A stretch of 64,000 nucleotides of DNA from Protopterus annectens (GCF_019279795.1 NC_056732.1:1639852757-1639916756), one strand, 5' to 3'; numbered from the stretch's first letter, positions 36,031-47,263 are shown. Program-made: numbers and translations. The notes: a model not told the origin generated them from the letters alone.

Positions 36031-36914
36031 GTGCATTTTTCTATGTTTGTGGTGATGATAATAGCATGTGCCCTTAAAGAGAGGTGCTGGAGATTTGGAA
36101 AGTGGATGGAGAATGGATGGAATAAAAGTGATGATCTGGGGGTTGGTTGGGGAATTGGGGGTGGGAGGAGAGGGGAGTAGGCAAAGCAGATCCCTTGCTC
36201 CTCAACAGGAGGCAGTGACTTTGGGCAAACTGGTGGCAGTGATGATGGGGAAACCAGGTAAGCAGTAATAACGCTACCTCAAAGTAAAAAAAAAGGTTCT
36301 GCCTGTGAGTTTTACTGGGCAACAGCTAAGAGTGGGCGGGAAAAATAATAAATATGTCTGTGATATCAATATGTGGTTCGTTTAGTTGTCAATTTTGCTG
36401 AAATGACTTGGAACAGAGCATTACGAACTATACAGTAGGACTGTTACCTTGGAATACTTGCTAGCAATGCCAGTTTAACCTGAAAACTGTCTACAAAACA
36501 ATATAGTTATACTACATTCTGATTGTAATTAATTGTAGACTTTATGTACAGCAGCCACATCGGTCCCTTCAGTTACAGCTGCAGTCAATTATTATAAAAC
36601 TTTGTCATTAAAAAATTACATTTGATAGCAGTCTTTAATATAAAGGTCTTGTTCAACTGCATGCTGAAAAACAGGTTTTAAAGTGGGTCTTGTAGAAATA
36701 GGACCTAAAAGATACCTTTTCATGGAAAATGAAGAGGGGAGCCCAATTACTCACATGTCATGCAGCACCTATAAAGGATAAAAAGCATCTAAGAATAACA
36801 GAGAAAAATATCTTGGTATGATGTTCAAAATTAGGAAGTTAACAGAGCAGCAGAATTAAAATAAAAGCTGAATTATAAAAGGTATAGCAGCATTAGTCCT
36901 ACATTAGACAGAAA
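36031..36914. other. No recognisable feature
   Basis: A GGGGTTGG-rich patch near 36,130-36,180 and otherwise AT-rich sequence. Short frames only. Confidence 0.4.
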
Positions 36915-37010
36915 CAATCCAACTATCTGATGTGGGAAAAGAACCCACTGCCTTCTAAACCAAAGATGAGTGTGCTACCTAATGCAACACTGACACTGTA
37001 AATACATTTT
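36915..37010 (-). mobile_element. SINE-type fragment related to the one at 2,180-2,500
   Basis: On the minus strand, TTGCATTAGGTAGCACACTC is followed by AAGGCAGTGGGTTCTTTTCC and CACATCAGATAG. The 2,180-2,500 repeat has AGAAGACAGTGGGTTCTATT in the corresponding place. A-box/B-box-like spacing suggests a tRNA-derived head. Confidence 0.45.
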
Positions 37011-37240
37011 ATCTTTCCAGGTTTTGCACATAGACACTCTTCAGCAGCTACTATTGCTATATAGAGTCATTGAGTGACATACAAAATGGACACAATACAG
37101 TATTTAACCAAAGAATGGTCCTATCAGAATGTTCAACATAATAACAATCAACTTTATACATTTTGACATTACTCACATTCAACTTCTCTGACTACCTTTC
37201 ACTTTGTTGACTAAATGTTTGTTCACTGCTATGATGGTGA

Positions 37241-37258
37241 TATATCTATCTCTCTCTC

Positions 37259-37290
<32 letters not shown>
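37241..37290. repeat. (TCTA)(TA)n microsatellite at the CR1-D 5' edge
   Basis: ATCTATCTCTCTCTAC then TACA and pure TA. It abuts the first 5' UTR unit of CR1-D. Confidence 0.9.
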
Positions 37291-38466
37291 CACACTGAGC
37301 TAATCGAAGGAAGGACACTGAGCAAACTCGGAACTATAATATATAACACTAAGTAACCTGTTTTTTACTTATTTTGTTCTTTATTTCTTTGTTAATTATA
37401 GCACTTTGTGTACTGTATATTTTTCTAGCTAGTTTCACTGTGTGTGCGGTATTAACTGGAAATTGTCCACTTTTATTAAGCATCTGTTGGGTTGTTTGTT
37501 TCTGATAACTTGTTGCAGGTAAACTCTTTTTCTAGAGGCTCCTTTAGCTGTGTAAAACTTTCATTTAAAGGCTCACTGCTGCTTTTCTGCTGTGAGAAAC
37601 ATTTCTGCAGTTTGTTTCTAAGTAGTGGGGATATTTGTAGCATTTCCGTATTCAGGCTTATATTTGGGCCTAGTGTTTGTGGAGGCTATGTGTCTGAGCA
37701 CATATTCAGGGACATCTTGGTTTAGCCAAAGCCATCAGGCATTTCGGTGAGAGAGAATTGTTTAAGGTCATTGGCTGACTGAGGTCACCTGGACTACAGC
37801 TTAGACTAAGCACCTCATTGGTTCTTTTGAGCTTTTTTCTTAAAAGTTGTCTCAGGTTTCAACTTTCTGTTACCTAAGAAGTTAAGTTGTGAGTGTTTCT
37901 GCCATTTCACACTGAGCTAATCGAAGGAAGGACACTGGGCAAACTCGGAACTATAATATATAACATTAAGTATCCTGTTTTTTGCTTATTTTGTTCTTTA
38001 TTTGTTTGTTAATTATAGCACTTTGTGTACTGTATATTTTTCTAGCTAGTTTCACTGTGTGTGAGGTATTAACTGGAAATTGTCCACTTTTATTAAGCAT
38101 CTGTTGGGTTGTTTGTTTCTGATAACTTGTTGCAGTTAAACTCTTTTTCTAGAGGCTCCTTTAGCTGTTTAAAACTCATTTAAAGGCTCACTGCTGCTTT
38201 TCTGCTGTGAGAAACATTTCTGCAGTTTGTTTCTAAGTAGTGGGGATATTTGTAGCATTTCCATATTCAGGCTTGTATTTGGGCCTAGTGTTTGTGGAGG
38301 CTGTGTGTCTGAGCACTTATTCAGGGACATCTTGGTTTAGCCAAAGCCATCAGGCATTTCAGTGAGAGAGAATTGTTTAAGGTCATTCGCTGACTGAGGT
38401 CACCAGGACTACAGCTTAGACTAAGCACCTCATTGGTTCTTTTGAGCTTTTTTTCTTAAAAGTTGG
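37291..38466 (+). repeat. Two ~620-bp tandem 5' UTR units of CR1-D
   Basis: CACACTGAGCTAATCGAAGG begins at 37,291 and 37,918 (period 627). The two units are nearly identical over 500 bases (for example TTTCTAGCTAGTTTCACTG and GGAAATTGTCCACTTTTATT). The second unit ends at AAAAGTTGGTGG, where the leader begins. The unit sequence does not match the units of A or B. Confidence 0.9.
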
Positions 38467-38910
38467 TGGTTTTGCAGTTGCCCGCCCCTAGTATAAATTT
38501 GATCTGGGACCCTCCTCCCAGTCTAATGTCATTACCTCATTCTACCCAGTACAGGGAGAACATTTGAGAAGGCCAATCAGCTTAGATTCTGCTACTCCTT
38601 TCTCTCTTTCCACTACAAAAAAAATGTTCTAAGCTTGTTTCCTGTCTTTCCTGTGGGTAGTCAAGCCTGGATATAGATTTGCTGTGTCCAGGACTATTTG
38701 TAGGCTTCTAGGCCCCCAAGCCTTTCTGTGTTGGAGGGAAGCCTTCTAGCTTAATTTTCTTTCTTAGAACTAGCCAGTTTTTTGTTTCAGCACTTGTTCA
38801 GAACTTATTGTAAGCACTAAATAAGCTACAAATTACTACAGCACTCAACTTTCCTCACTGTCTGGAGGAAAACAGTTTCTAGTACTTAACAAATAAGCAC
38901 CTATTCAGGC
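38467..38910 (+). promoter_or_regulatory. CR1-D 5' leader upstream of ORF1
   Basis: It contains a TATAAATTTG segment near 38,500 and a CCAATCAG box near 38,572. Copy F carries the same leader at 60,000-60,460, except that an A run of about 8 has grown to about 22 there. TATA and CCAAT words in this position suggest a promoter, but this is not demonstrated. Confidence 0.45.
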
Positions 38911-39900
38911 ATGTCTAAAGGTCAGCTCCCGGTGTTTTCTCCTGTCTACCTGATGAATCTGGGCATCTTGGGGCAATGCAGTAATTGCCTCATGTAGACA
39001 GACAACCCTTTCCTCCTACCACCCAACACTACAACCTGTGAGAGATGCACTTATATAGCCAAACTGGAAGCAAAGCTCTCTTTACCCAAGACTGAACTAG
39101 ACAGTCAAGAGGAGAAGGTAAACACTTGCACCACACCACACTCAGCACATAGTCCCTCAAAACCTACACCACCAAAACACACACATAGAAACACAAAACA
39201 CACACCTACATTCACGGAGGCTCTCAGTAAAAACCTGCCCAAGCAACAGGGACCTCCAAAGCAGAAACACAAGCAACCTCCACCCCCCAACACAACCCAA
39301 ATGACACATAGCCCACAAACTCAGTGTGCCACTCAACCACAGCCCATTAGGCATAACAACATACCCAACATTCTAGTCATAGGTGACTCAATAGTCAGGC
39401 ACATTGATGTTCCACTCACCAGGCTAAACAAAGAGAAAGTTACTGTCAGCTGCCTGTCGCGTGCCAGGATCCGCCACATAACGCATGCACTCAGGTCACT
39501 CCACAACAAGTACAAATATGACTCTGCCATTGTCCATGTTGGTGTGAATGACCTGAGACTTACCTCCTTGGACTACATGAAAAGGGACATGGAGGAGCTG
39601 ACCAATCTTGTAGCCCAGGCAGGTATGACCCTAGCCCTGAGTAGCATCTTGCCATCACCCAGAATGATACCACAGTACAAGGACAAAATGATTGACTTCA
39701 ACAATTGGCTAAGCTTCTGGTGTCATTCTAAGGGGATCCGGTATCTGTCTGCCTGGGATGACATGATCGACAAGCCACGATGCTTTGCCAGAGATGGCCT
39801 GCACCTGTCGTCCCTGGGATTCCGGATACTGGCTAAGGCTCTAGCCACCCCTATACTGCCTTTTTTAGGCAAGGTTCAAATGACAAATTCACCACCCTAG
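38911..39900 (+). pseudogene. CR1-D ORF1: zinc-motif and SGNH esterase protein, one nonsense codon
   Basis: A 329-codon frame opens with MSKGQLPVFSPV and is open except for TAG at codon 29 (38,995-38,997), where copies A and F have TAC. Residues about 23-47 hold CX2C-X16-CX2C (CSNC and CERC), a zinc-type pair. A proline/lysine/threonine-rich linker follows. The SGNH esterase spans about 150-320: VIGDS with Ser160, GVND at 211-214, DGLH with Asp295 and His298. The triad is complete. CR1 ORF1 proteins with this plan are thought to bind the RNA; the esterase substrate is not known. ORF2 starts about 30 bases downstream. Confidence 0.88.
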
Positions 39901-39929
39901 CAGGTACAGGCAAGAAGAATCTGAGGGTA

Positions 39930-42726
39930 TTGCTACTCAATGCTAGAAGTCTAAACCTCAAAATGCACTCTCTCGAGGCACTCCTTAAAATGGAGAACAT
40001 CAACATCTGTGCAGTGACAGAGACCTGGTTCAAGGCTCCAGAGAGTACCCCTGCATTACCAGGCTATAATTCATACCACACCTTTCAGCCACCTATCCTG
40101 GACCGAAACACTAAAGGCGGAGGCGTGTCCATATTCATTAAGAATATCCACACCTCCAGGCTAGTTGCTCAGCATAATGCATCCGAAATTATCCAAGTGC
40201 AACTAACTCTGTGCAAGACCGCAATCCAAATTGTAGCTTGCTACAGATCCCCCACCATGCCCCAGGATTCCCACTCCTCATTTCTTGATACACTGGAAAA
40301 TATTAGAGTACAACCTAACACCCTCATAATGGGCGATTTCAACTACCCTACCATTAACTGGAAAACTACTCATGTACCAACTCCTGTGCTCAACGTTTTC
40401 TGGAATTCATAAATTCCAATGCCATGGATCAACTTATCCACAACCCCACCAGGGACAGCAATATCCTAGACCTGGTTATTACCAACATGGGCAACCGGTG
40501 CTCCACACCAGAGGTCAATTCCTCATTGGTCAGATCTCACCACAAGCTAATCACCCTAGACATCCACATCCCTCCCCCACCCCCATTAGGGAAACCACAG
40601 TAAATAATTTCTCCAAAGCCAACTTCACGCTTCTTAAGACAGAAGTGGCAAACTTCACGACACCCATGCTGACAGACAATAGAGGTATGACTGCTGAATC
40701 CTACACAAATACACTTCATAAGCACTTACACGAGTGCATGGATCGTGCAATTCCTAACAGAACCAAGATGCTATCCTCCAAAAAAAGGAAGCCAATCTGG
40801 TGGTCCCCTGCCATAAACAAACTCTACAACAGAAAAAAGAAACTGTTGCAAAAAAGAGTAAAATCCCATGATTGGAGAAACTCCCTGGTCGGCCTCAGTA
40901 AGAAGCTGAGATCCCTCATAAAATCCTCCAAAGCTAGTTATGAAAACAAAATCGCCACTGACTCTAAAGACAACCACAAAGCATTCTATAGCTATGTCAA
41001 GAATCTCAATGGCAACACTCAGATCTGCTCTGAGTTACAGCACAATGGCACTAAATATACAGAACCAACTGATATTGCCAACATCCTGGCAAATAGGTTC
41101 AGTGCTAACTTTACCCCTCTGTCATCCCCTAAAGGGCCCATCTCTATACCAGAAGAATGCAAAGTTCCTGTAATCATGGCTGCACAGGTAAAAAACACAC
41201 TATCCAAAGCCAAGAACACAGCATCCATGGGACCTGACGACATCCCAGGCTGTGTTCTACATGAACTACAGAATGAACTGGCACCCCACCTAAGTACCAT
41301 GTTCAATCATAGCCTCACCTCAGGCTATGTGCCCACTGAATGGCGCACAGCAACAGTTATCCCACTCCACAAAGGGGGAGCCACCACAGACCCCAGAAAC
41401 TACTGCCCCATTAGCCTAACGAGCCTGGTCTGCAAGGCTATGGAGCGTATCATCATGGAACTTATAAACAATGACATTGGTAATCTCCAAATTCAGGACC
41501 CCACCCAGTTCGGGTTTGTAAAAGGCAGATCATATCTCCTAAGCCTGATAGACTTCTTTGAAGCAGTCACCAAAGCCGTAGATGAGGGTAAGGTGGTTCA
41601 CACAACCTATCTAGATCTTGCCAAGGCTTTCGACACCATCCCCCACTCTGGAATTATAGATAAAATAACTAAACTAGGTATAAATCCCTATGTCACAAGA
41701 TGGGTTGCCAACTGGCTCACTGACAGAGCCCACACTATGAAAGTAGCAGACACCAAATCCAACTTCAGACCAGTGAAAAGTGGAGTACCACAGGGTTCAG
41801 TCGTGAGTCCTCTCTTGTTTGGTATCTACTTCTCTGAAGTACAGGCCAACACAGAAGGTCTTTGGCTAATGAAGTTCGCAGATGACTGCAAACTAGGAGC
41901 CATAATCAAAACTCCAAAAGATGTGGACATCCTACAAAAGGGCCTCGCTGAGACAGATGCCTGGTGTCAAAGCCATGGCCTCAAGCTTAATGCCAAAAAG
42001 TGCATTGTCATTCCTTTTGGTAAAAACTCAGTACCCATGAACTATCACATAGGGGGTAGTCTACTTAACACTGAAAGTGTGATAAGAGACCTTGGGACAC
42101 AGGTGGACAGTAGTCTCTCCTTTGATAATCACATCACCACAGTAGTCAGGAAATCCTTCTATGTGGCACACCTCATCACAAAAGGTTTCTCATCCAGGAA
42201 AAAAGAGGTCATTGTTCCCCTCTACTCGTCACTCATTAGACCCATTATAGAGTACAATGCCCCTTTTGGTATGTACCTCACAAGACATCTACAACAACTG
42301 GAAAGGCCACAGAAATACCTCACAAAGAGGATTACCGGCCTCAAAGAGATGCCCTATGCGGACTGTCTAAAAAAACTGCAGCTTTACTCCATTGCATATC
42401 GCCTACTCAGAGGCGATCTCTGCCTAACACACAAAGCTATGTCAAACCCAGAGCTTTTAGACAGGCTCCACTTAAAGAAATCCCAATCCCTACGAGCTAC
42501 ACGCTCTAGGGACCTAAACCTCATCACCACAATAAACAGAACATGCTGGAGGGATAGATTCCTGTCCCAGAGACTTCCCATACTCTGGAACAAACTACCT
42601 ATCTATATCAAACAAAGCTCCTCATTAGCACTCTTCAAGAAAAATCTTGATGATTGGATGGGAGATAGGAAATTTACCCCGGGAATCACTTCTGTGGCTC
42701 TGCTCGACAGTGGCACAGGAAAATAA
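39930..42726 (+). pseudogene. CR1-D ORF2: endonuclease and reverse transcriptase, two 1-bp deletions
   Basis: The first conserved residues (LLNARSLNLKM) begin at TTG in 39,930, where A, B, E and G have ATG. The endonuclease shows TETWFKAP, GGGVSIFI and MGDFNYPTINW. A missing G near 40,361 and a missing C in a C run near 40,575-40,583 shift the frame twice. From about 40,585 to 42,726 the frame is open for some 714 codons. It carries ASMGPDDIPG, VIPLHKGGA, SLVCKAMERII, FVKGRSYLLSL, YLDLAKAFDTIPHSG, SGVPQGSVVSPLL, MKFADDCKLG and LWNKLPIY. The histidine block reads RSHHKLI where other copies have RSDHKLI. RT motifs are intact. Confidence 0.9.
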
Positions 42727-42822
42727 TTTTCTTGGGTGGCGAAAGCCAGGGTACATTTGGCTAGGCTTATATAGGCCCTAGGGCCAATAGCCTAGTACCT
42801 ACCTATGAACTTATGAACCTAT

Positions 42823-43124
42823 ATATGTAGATGCAATCATCAAACATAATTGAACACTCACAATATTTAATGTAGAAATATTAATGTAAAAAGATCAAAT
42901 AAATAAACCCCTACACATACCCGGCACCCCTTACTTCTTTTATATACACCTATTCTGAGATCACATGACAGTGTAAATGGGCAAACTCCAACTACCTACT
43001 TTGTCTCAATCTCGCACAAAGTAATGCTGGCACACCGAGTTCATCTGGCTATTGCTTGTGCCGGAACAAAAAAAAGTTCAATATCCCAATTGTTTGACTA
43101 GTTAGAGTATTCCCATATCTACAT
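42823..43124. other. No recognisable feature
   Basis: AT-rich spacer after CR1-D. Confidence 0.4.
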
Positions 43125-43178
43125 CTACATCTATAGCTATTTCTGTATCTATATCTATATCTATATTTATAGCTATAT
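43125..43178. repeat. (TATC)-type microsatellite
   Basis: Imperfect CTATAT/CTACAT units. ATTTCTGTATCTATA occurs here and again just past the right end of the fold-back relative at 47,258-47,272. Confidence 0.8.
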
Positions 43179-43424
43179 GTGGGTCCCCTTCAGAAGCTTA
43201 ATTTTTCAGAAACTTGAAATTCATATGGTCAAGACAATATGATCAACTTTCTAACAACTCCAAGCTTTTGAATGGAGATCAAGGTAGAGTGAGGATTGGG
43301 GAATTTATTCTTTTCCCCACTGTAGTGCAATCTCGGAGTTAGTATATATACTATGCAGGGAGTGTGTGGAATGCAGGGGGGCTATTCCCTATGCAAAACC
43401 ATAGAAAAATAGGTAGATTTCTAC

Positions 43425-43580
43425 AGGTTTATAGGTAAATACTAGGCTAGTTGCTCTTGTGCATCATTTTAAGCCTAGCCAATTTCCCTTTCAAAGCTGT
43501 GAATCAAACCCTGTACCTTGTGTCTGTGAGGCAAACACCTTAAACATTATACCAATTCCCAACCCAAAACTTGTGAATAG
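43425..43580 (-). mobile_element. tRNA-headed SINE with CR1-type 3' tail, copy 2
   Basis: The minus strand reads TTGGTATAATGTTTAAGGTG (A box), GGGTTTGATTCACAGC (B box), then GGCTAGGCTTAAAATGATGC and CAACTAGCCTAGTATTTACC plus TATAAACCTG. The tail follows the CR1 3' UTR from GGCTAGGC to the CTATGAACC-type end. Same family as the copy at 1,975-2,130. Confidence 0.8.
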
Positions 43581-44052
43581 GACTCCTTCCATGCTTGCTT
43601 TTGTAGGATTGTTTGAGGTTTATTTGAACCTACATTAAGTGTAGTAATTCTTACTTAATATTTGGCAGGTTGATTGGTTTTATGTCAAGCTTTTACTCAA
43701 CAAAGCTATCTCAGGTAACCTAGCCTGGAAAACTAGACACCAGCCAGAAGCATATTGACCCAAGGCTTTATGGCAGGCACACATTGACCAATAGGGGCAC
43801 ATACACCCCTCCCAGCATTAGCATGGATCCCTGGTATAGGTCAGAGTAGGCCAGGTCCTCAACCCGCTTATCATCATTTACACCGCTGATTGGCTAGCCC
43901 TGCCATGGTGCACAGTCTGTGATCTGTGTGCTCCTATTTTGAGGATACTGTGCACCACAGTAGATGCCCAAAGTGGTTGGTGTGTAGAACTCTTTCCTTT
44001 AAACAGCTCCATTCATTGATGAGTTTGAACTGTTTTCCAAAGTTTTTGATAC
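43581..44052. other. Unassigned sequence between SINE and CR1-E
   Basis: It holds a CCAATAGGGG and a GATTGG word and a 13-bp CTGTGCACCACAG-like near-palindrome around 43,945. I cannot assign it to any of the neighbouring elements. Confidence 0.35.
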
Positions 44053-44055
44053 CGG

Positions 44056-44282
44056 AGTACAAGGACAAAATGATTGACTTCAACAATTGGTTAAGTTTCT
44101 GGTGTCATTCTAAGGGGATACAGTATCTGTCTGCTTGGGATGACATGGTCAACAGACCACGATGCTTTGCCACAGCTGGTCTGCACCTGTCGCCTCTGGG
44201 ATTCTGGATACTGGCTAAGGCTCTTGCTGCCCCTATAGTGCCTTTTTTAGGCAGGGTTCAAATAACAAATTCACCACCATAA
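44056..44282 (+). pseudogene. CR1-E ORF1 3' end (esterase C-terminal part)
   Basis: Reads YKDKMIDFNNWLSFWC, YLSAWDDM and AGLHLSPLGFWIL, ending ITNSPP with TAA at 44,280-44,282. The aspartate of the DGLH block is alanine here (TAGLH), so the catalytic site would be lost even if the frame were complete. The upstream two thirds of ORF1 are absent. Confidence 0.8.
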
Positions 44283-44311
44283 CAGGAACAGGCAAACAAA
44301 AACTGAAGGTA

Positions 44312-47104
44312 ATGCTACTCAATGCTAGAAGTCTAAATCTCAAAATGCACTCACTCGAGGCACTCCTTAAAATGGAGAACATCGATATCTGTGCAGTGAC
44401 TGAGACCTGGTTCAAGGCTCCAGAGAGCAACCCTGCACTACTAGGCTATAACTCATACCACACTTTTCAGTCATGTAACCTGAACCGAAACACCAAAGGT
44501 GGAGGTGTGTCCATATTCATTAAGGATATCCACACCTCCAGGCTAGTTGCTCAGCATAATGCATCTGAGATTATCCAAGTGCAACTAACTCTGGGCAAAA
44601 CTGCAATCCAAATTGTATCTTGCTACAGATCCCCCACCATGCCCCAGGATTCCCACTCCTCTTTTCTTGATGTACTGGAAAATATTAGGGTTCAACCAAA
44701 CACCCTAATAATGGGCGACTTCAACTACCCCACCATTAACTGGGAAAACTACTCGTGTACAAACTCCTTAGCTCAACGCTTTCTGGAATTCATAATCTCC
44801 AATGCCCTAGATCAACTTATCCACACCCTCAACAGGGGCAAGAATATCCTAGACCTAGTCATTACCAACATGTGTGACTGGTGTTCCACACCTGAAGTCA
44901 ACTCCTCATTGGTCCGATCCGACCATAAGCTTATCACCCTTGATATCCACATCCCACCCCCCATTAAGGAAACCACAGTAAAAAATTTCTCCAAAGCCAA
45001 CTCCATGCTTCTTAAGACAGAAGTGGTGAACTTCATGACACTCATGCAGATGGACAATACAGTTACAACTGCTGAATCCTACAAAATGCACTCTATAAGC
45101 ACTTACATGAGTGCATGGATCGTGCTATCCCAAACAGAACCAAGACGCTATTCTCCAAAAAAAGGAAGCCAATCTGGTAGTCCCCTGTCATAAACAAACT
45201 GTACAACAGAAGGAAGAAACTGTTGCAAAAGAGAGTAAAATCCCCATGAGTGGGGGAGCTCCCTGGTCAGCTTCAGTAAGAAGCTGAGATCCCTTATAAG
45301 ATCCTCCAAAGCTAGCTACGAAAACAAAATCACCAATAAATCCAAGGACAACCACAAAGCATTCTATAGCTACGTCAAGAATCTAGATGGCAGCACCCAG
45401 ATCTGCTCTGAGTTACAGCACAAAGGCATAAAAATTACAGAACCAACTGATATTGCCAACATCATGGCAGATCGGTTCAGTGCTAACTTTACCCTCCTCT
45501 CACCCCCTAAATGGCCCATATCTATACAGGAAGAATGCAGAGTCCCTATAATCACAAATACGCAAGTAAAAGTTGCACTCTCTAAAGCCAAAAACACAGC
45601 ATCCATGGGACCGGACAACATCCCAGGTTGCGTTTTACACAAACTTCAGAACGAACTGGCTCCCCACTTAAGCACCATGTTCAATAATAGCCTCACATCA
45701 GGCTTTGTGCCTACTGAATGGCACACAGCAACAGTTATCCCACTCCACAAAGGGGGAGCCAACACTGATCCTGGGAACTATCGACCTATTAGCCTGACGA
45801 GCCTGGTCTGCAAGGCCATGGAATGTATCATCATGGAACTCATAAACAAAGACATTGGTAACCTCCAAACTCTGGATCCCACCCAGTTCGGGTTTGTGAA
45901 AGGCAGATCATGCCTCCTGAACCTGATTGACTTCTTTGAGGCAGTCACCAAAGCCATGGATGAGGGTAAGGTGGTTCACACAGCCTATCTTGACCTTGCA
46001 AGGCTTTTGCCACCATCCCCCATTCTGGAATTATAGCTAAACTCACTAGACTAGGTATAAATCCCTACATCACAAGATGGGTTGCCAACTGGCTCACTGA
46101 CAGAACCCACACTGTAAAAGTTGCAGACTCCAAATCTGACCTCAAGGCAGTGACAAGTGGAGTGCCACAGGGTTCCATCCTGGGACCTCTCCTGTTTGGT
46201 ATCTACTTCTCTGAAGTACAGGCTAACACAGAAGGCCTCTGGCTGATGAAGTTTGCAGATGACTGCAAACTAGGAGCCATAGTCAAGTCCCCAAATGATG
46301 TGGACATCCTACAGAAGTGCCTCACTGAGACAGATGCCTGGTGGCAGAGCTATGGCCTCAAGCTCAATGCCAAAAAGTGCAGTGTCATCCCATCTGGTAA
46401 AAACTCTGTACCCATGAACTACCACATAGGCAGCAATCTACTTAACACCTAATGCGTGATAAGAGACCTTGGGACCCAGATGGACAGTAGTCTCTCCTTT
46501 GATAGTCACATCACCACAGTAGTCAGGAAGTCCTTCTACATGGCACACCTCATCATAAAAGGGTTCTCATCCAGGAAAAAAGAGGTCATTGTTCCCCTCT
46601 ACTCGTTACTCATTAGACGCATTATAGAGTAAAACGCCCCTTTTGGAATGTACCTCACAAGACATCTGCAGCAGCTGGAAAGGCCACAGAAGTACCTCAC
46701 AAAGAGGATTACTGGCCTCAAACAAATGCCCTACACTGACCGCCTCAAAAAACTCCAGCTTTACTCCGTTAGCATATCGCCTACTCCGAGGTGATCTCTG
46801 CCTAACATATAAAGCTATGTCAAACTCAGAGCTGTTGGACATGCTACACCTAAAGAAATCCCAATCCTTCCAAGCTACACACTCTAGGGACCTAAACCAT
46901 GTCACCACAATAAACAGGACACACTGGAGGGATAGATTCCTGTCCCAGAGGCTTCCTATACTCTGGAACAAGCTACCCATCTATGTCAAGCAAAGTTCTT
47001 CATTAGCACTCTTCAAGAAAAATCTTGATGAGTGGATGGGAAATAGGAAATACACCCCAGGGATCACTTCTGTGTCTCTGCTGGACAGTGGCACAGGAAA
47101 ATAA
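44312..47104 (+). pseudogene. CR1-E ORF2: endonuclease and reverse transcriptase, broken
   Basis: The ATG at 44,312 is followed by a 250-codon correct frame with TETWFKAP, MGDFNYPTINW and VRSDHKLITL, so the endonuclease blocks are intact. A 1-bp deletion near 45,080 (SYKMHS), a TGG-to-TAG change near 45,178 and an insertion near 45,240-45,260 disrupt the linker. RT blocks are present in pieces: ASMGPDNIPG, VIPLHKGGA, FVKGRSCLLNL, a 1-bp loss at LARLLPPS (LAKAFDTIP elsewhere, near 46,000), SGVPQGSILGPLL, KFADDCKLG, a stop near 46,450 and LWNKLPIYVKQ. Not functional. Confidence 0.87.
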
Positions 47105-47263
47105 CTTTCTTGGGTGGCATAAATTATGGTACCTTGCTGGCTAGGCTTGCGTAGGCCCTTGGGCCGATAGCCTAGTACCTACCTATGAACCTATGAACCT
47201 ATATGGTCTTGACCATATGAATTGTGAGTTTCTGAAAACTTGAGATTCTGAATAGGATTTCTG

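Larger units (their letters stand above)
37291..42822 (+). mobile_element. CR1 retrotransposon copy D, full length, lightly damaged
   Basis: This copy has two tandem 5' units (37,291-38,466), a single-copy leader (38,467-38,910), ORF1 (38,911-39,900), ORF2 (39,930-42,726) and a 3' UTR ending in CTATGAACTTATGAACC near 42,822. It is the most complete copy in the window. By eye, damage amounts to one nonsense codon in ORF1 and two 1-bp homopolymer deletions in ORF2. It shares its leader and an unusual ORF2 start with copy F. Confidence 0.9.
44053..47202 (+). mobile_element. CR1 copy E, 5'-truncated in ORF1
   Basis: It starts at GAGTACAAGGACAAAATG within the esterase part of ORF1 and continues through ORF2 to the 3' UTR, ending CTATGAACCTATGAACC near 47,202. 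At that point it meets the right arm of fold-back element 3. Sequence is close to D and F, with ATG at the ORF2 start. Confidence 0.87.
43179..47263. mobile_element. Fold-back element 3 (diverged relative), split by nested insertions
   Basis: The left arm begins GTGGGTCCCCTTCAGAAG and reads TTTTTCAGAAACTTGAAATT then CATATGGTCAAGACAATATG. The inverse of this appears at 47,204-47,263 (ATATGGTCTTGACCATATGA, then GTTTCTGAAAACTTGAGATT). The left part resembles element 1: GGGTC..CTTC end, TTTGATCAAC-like word, GGAGTTAGTATATATA (element 1 has GGAGTTGATATATATAG). Inside lie a CR1-tailed SINE, an unassigned stretch and CR1-E. The right part of the original element is mostly missing. Confidence 0.65.

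Noticed and set aside
43425..43580. tRNA gene
   Set aside because: Has A and B boxes but no cloverleaf-compatible acceptor end, and it continues into a CR1 tail; it is a SINE.
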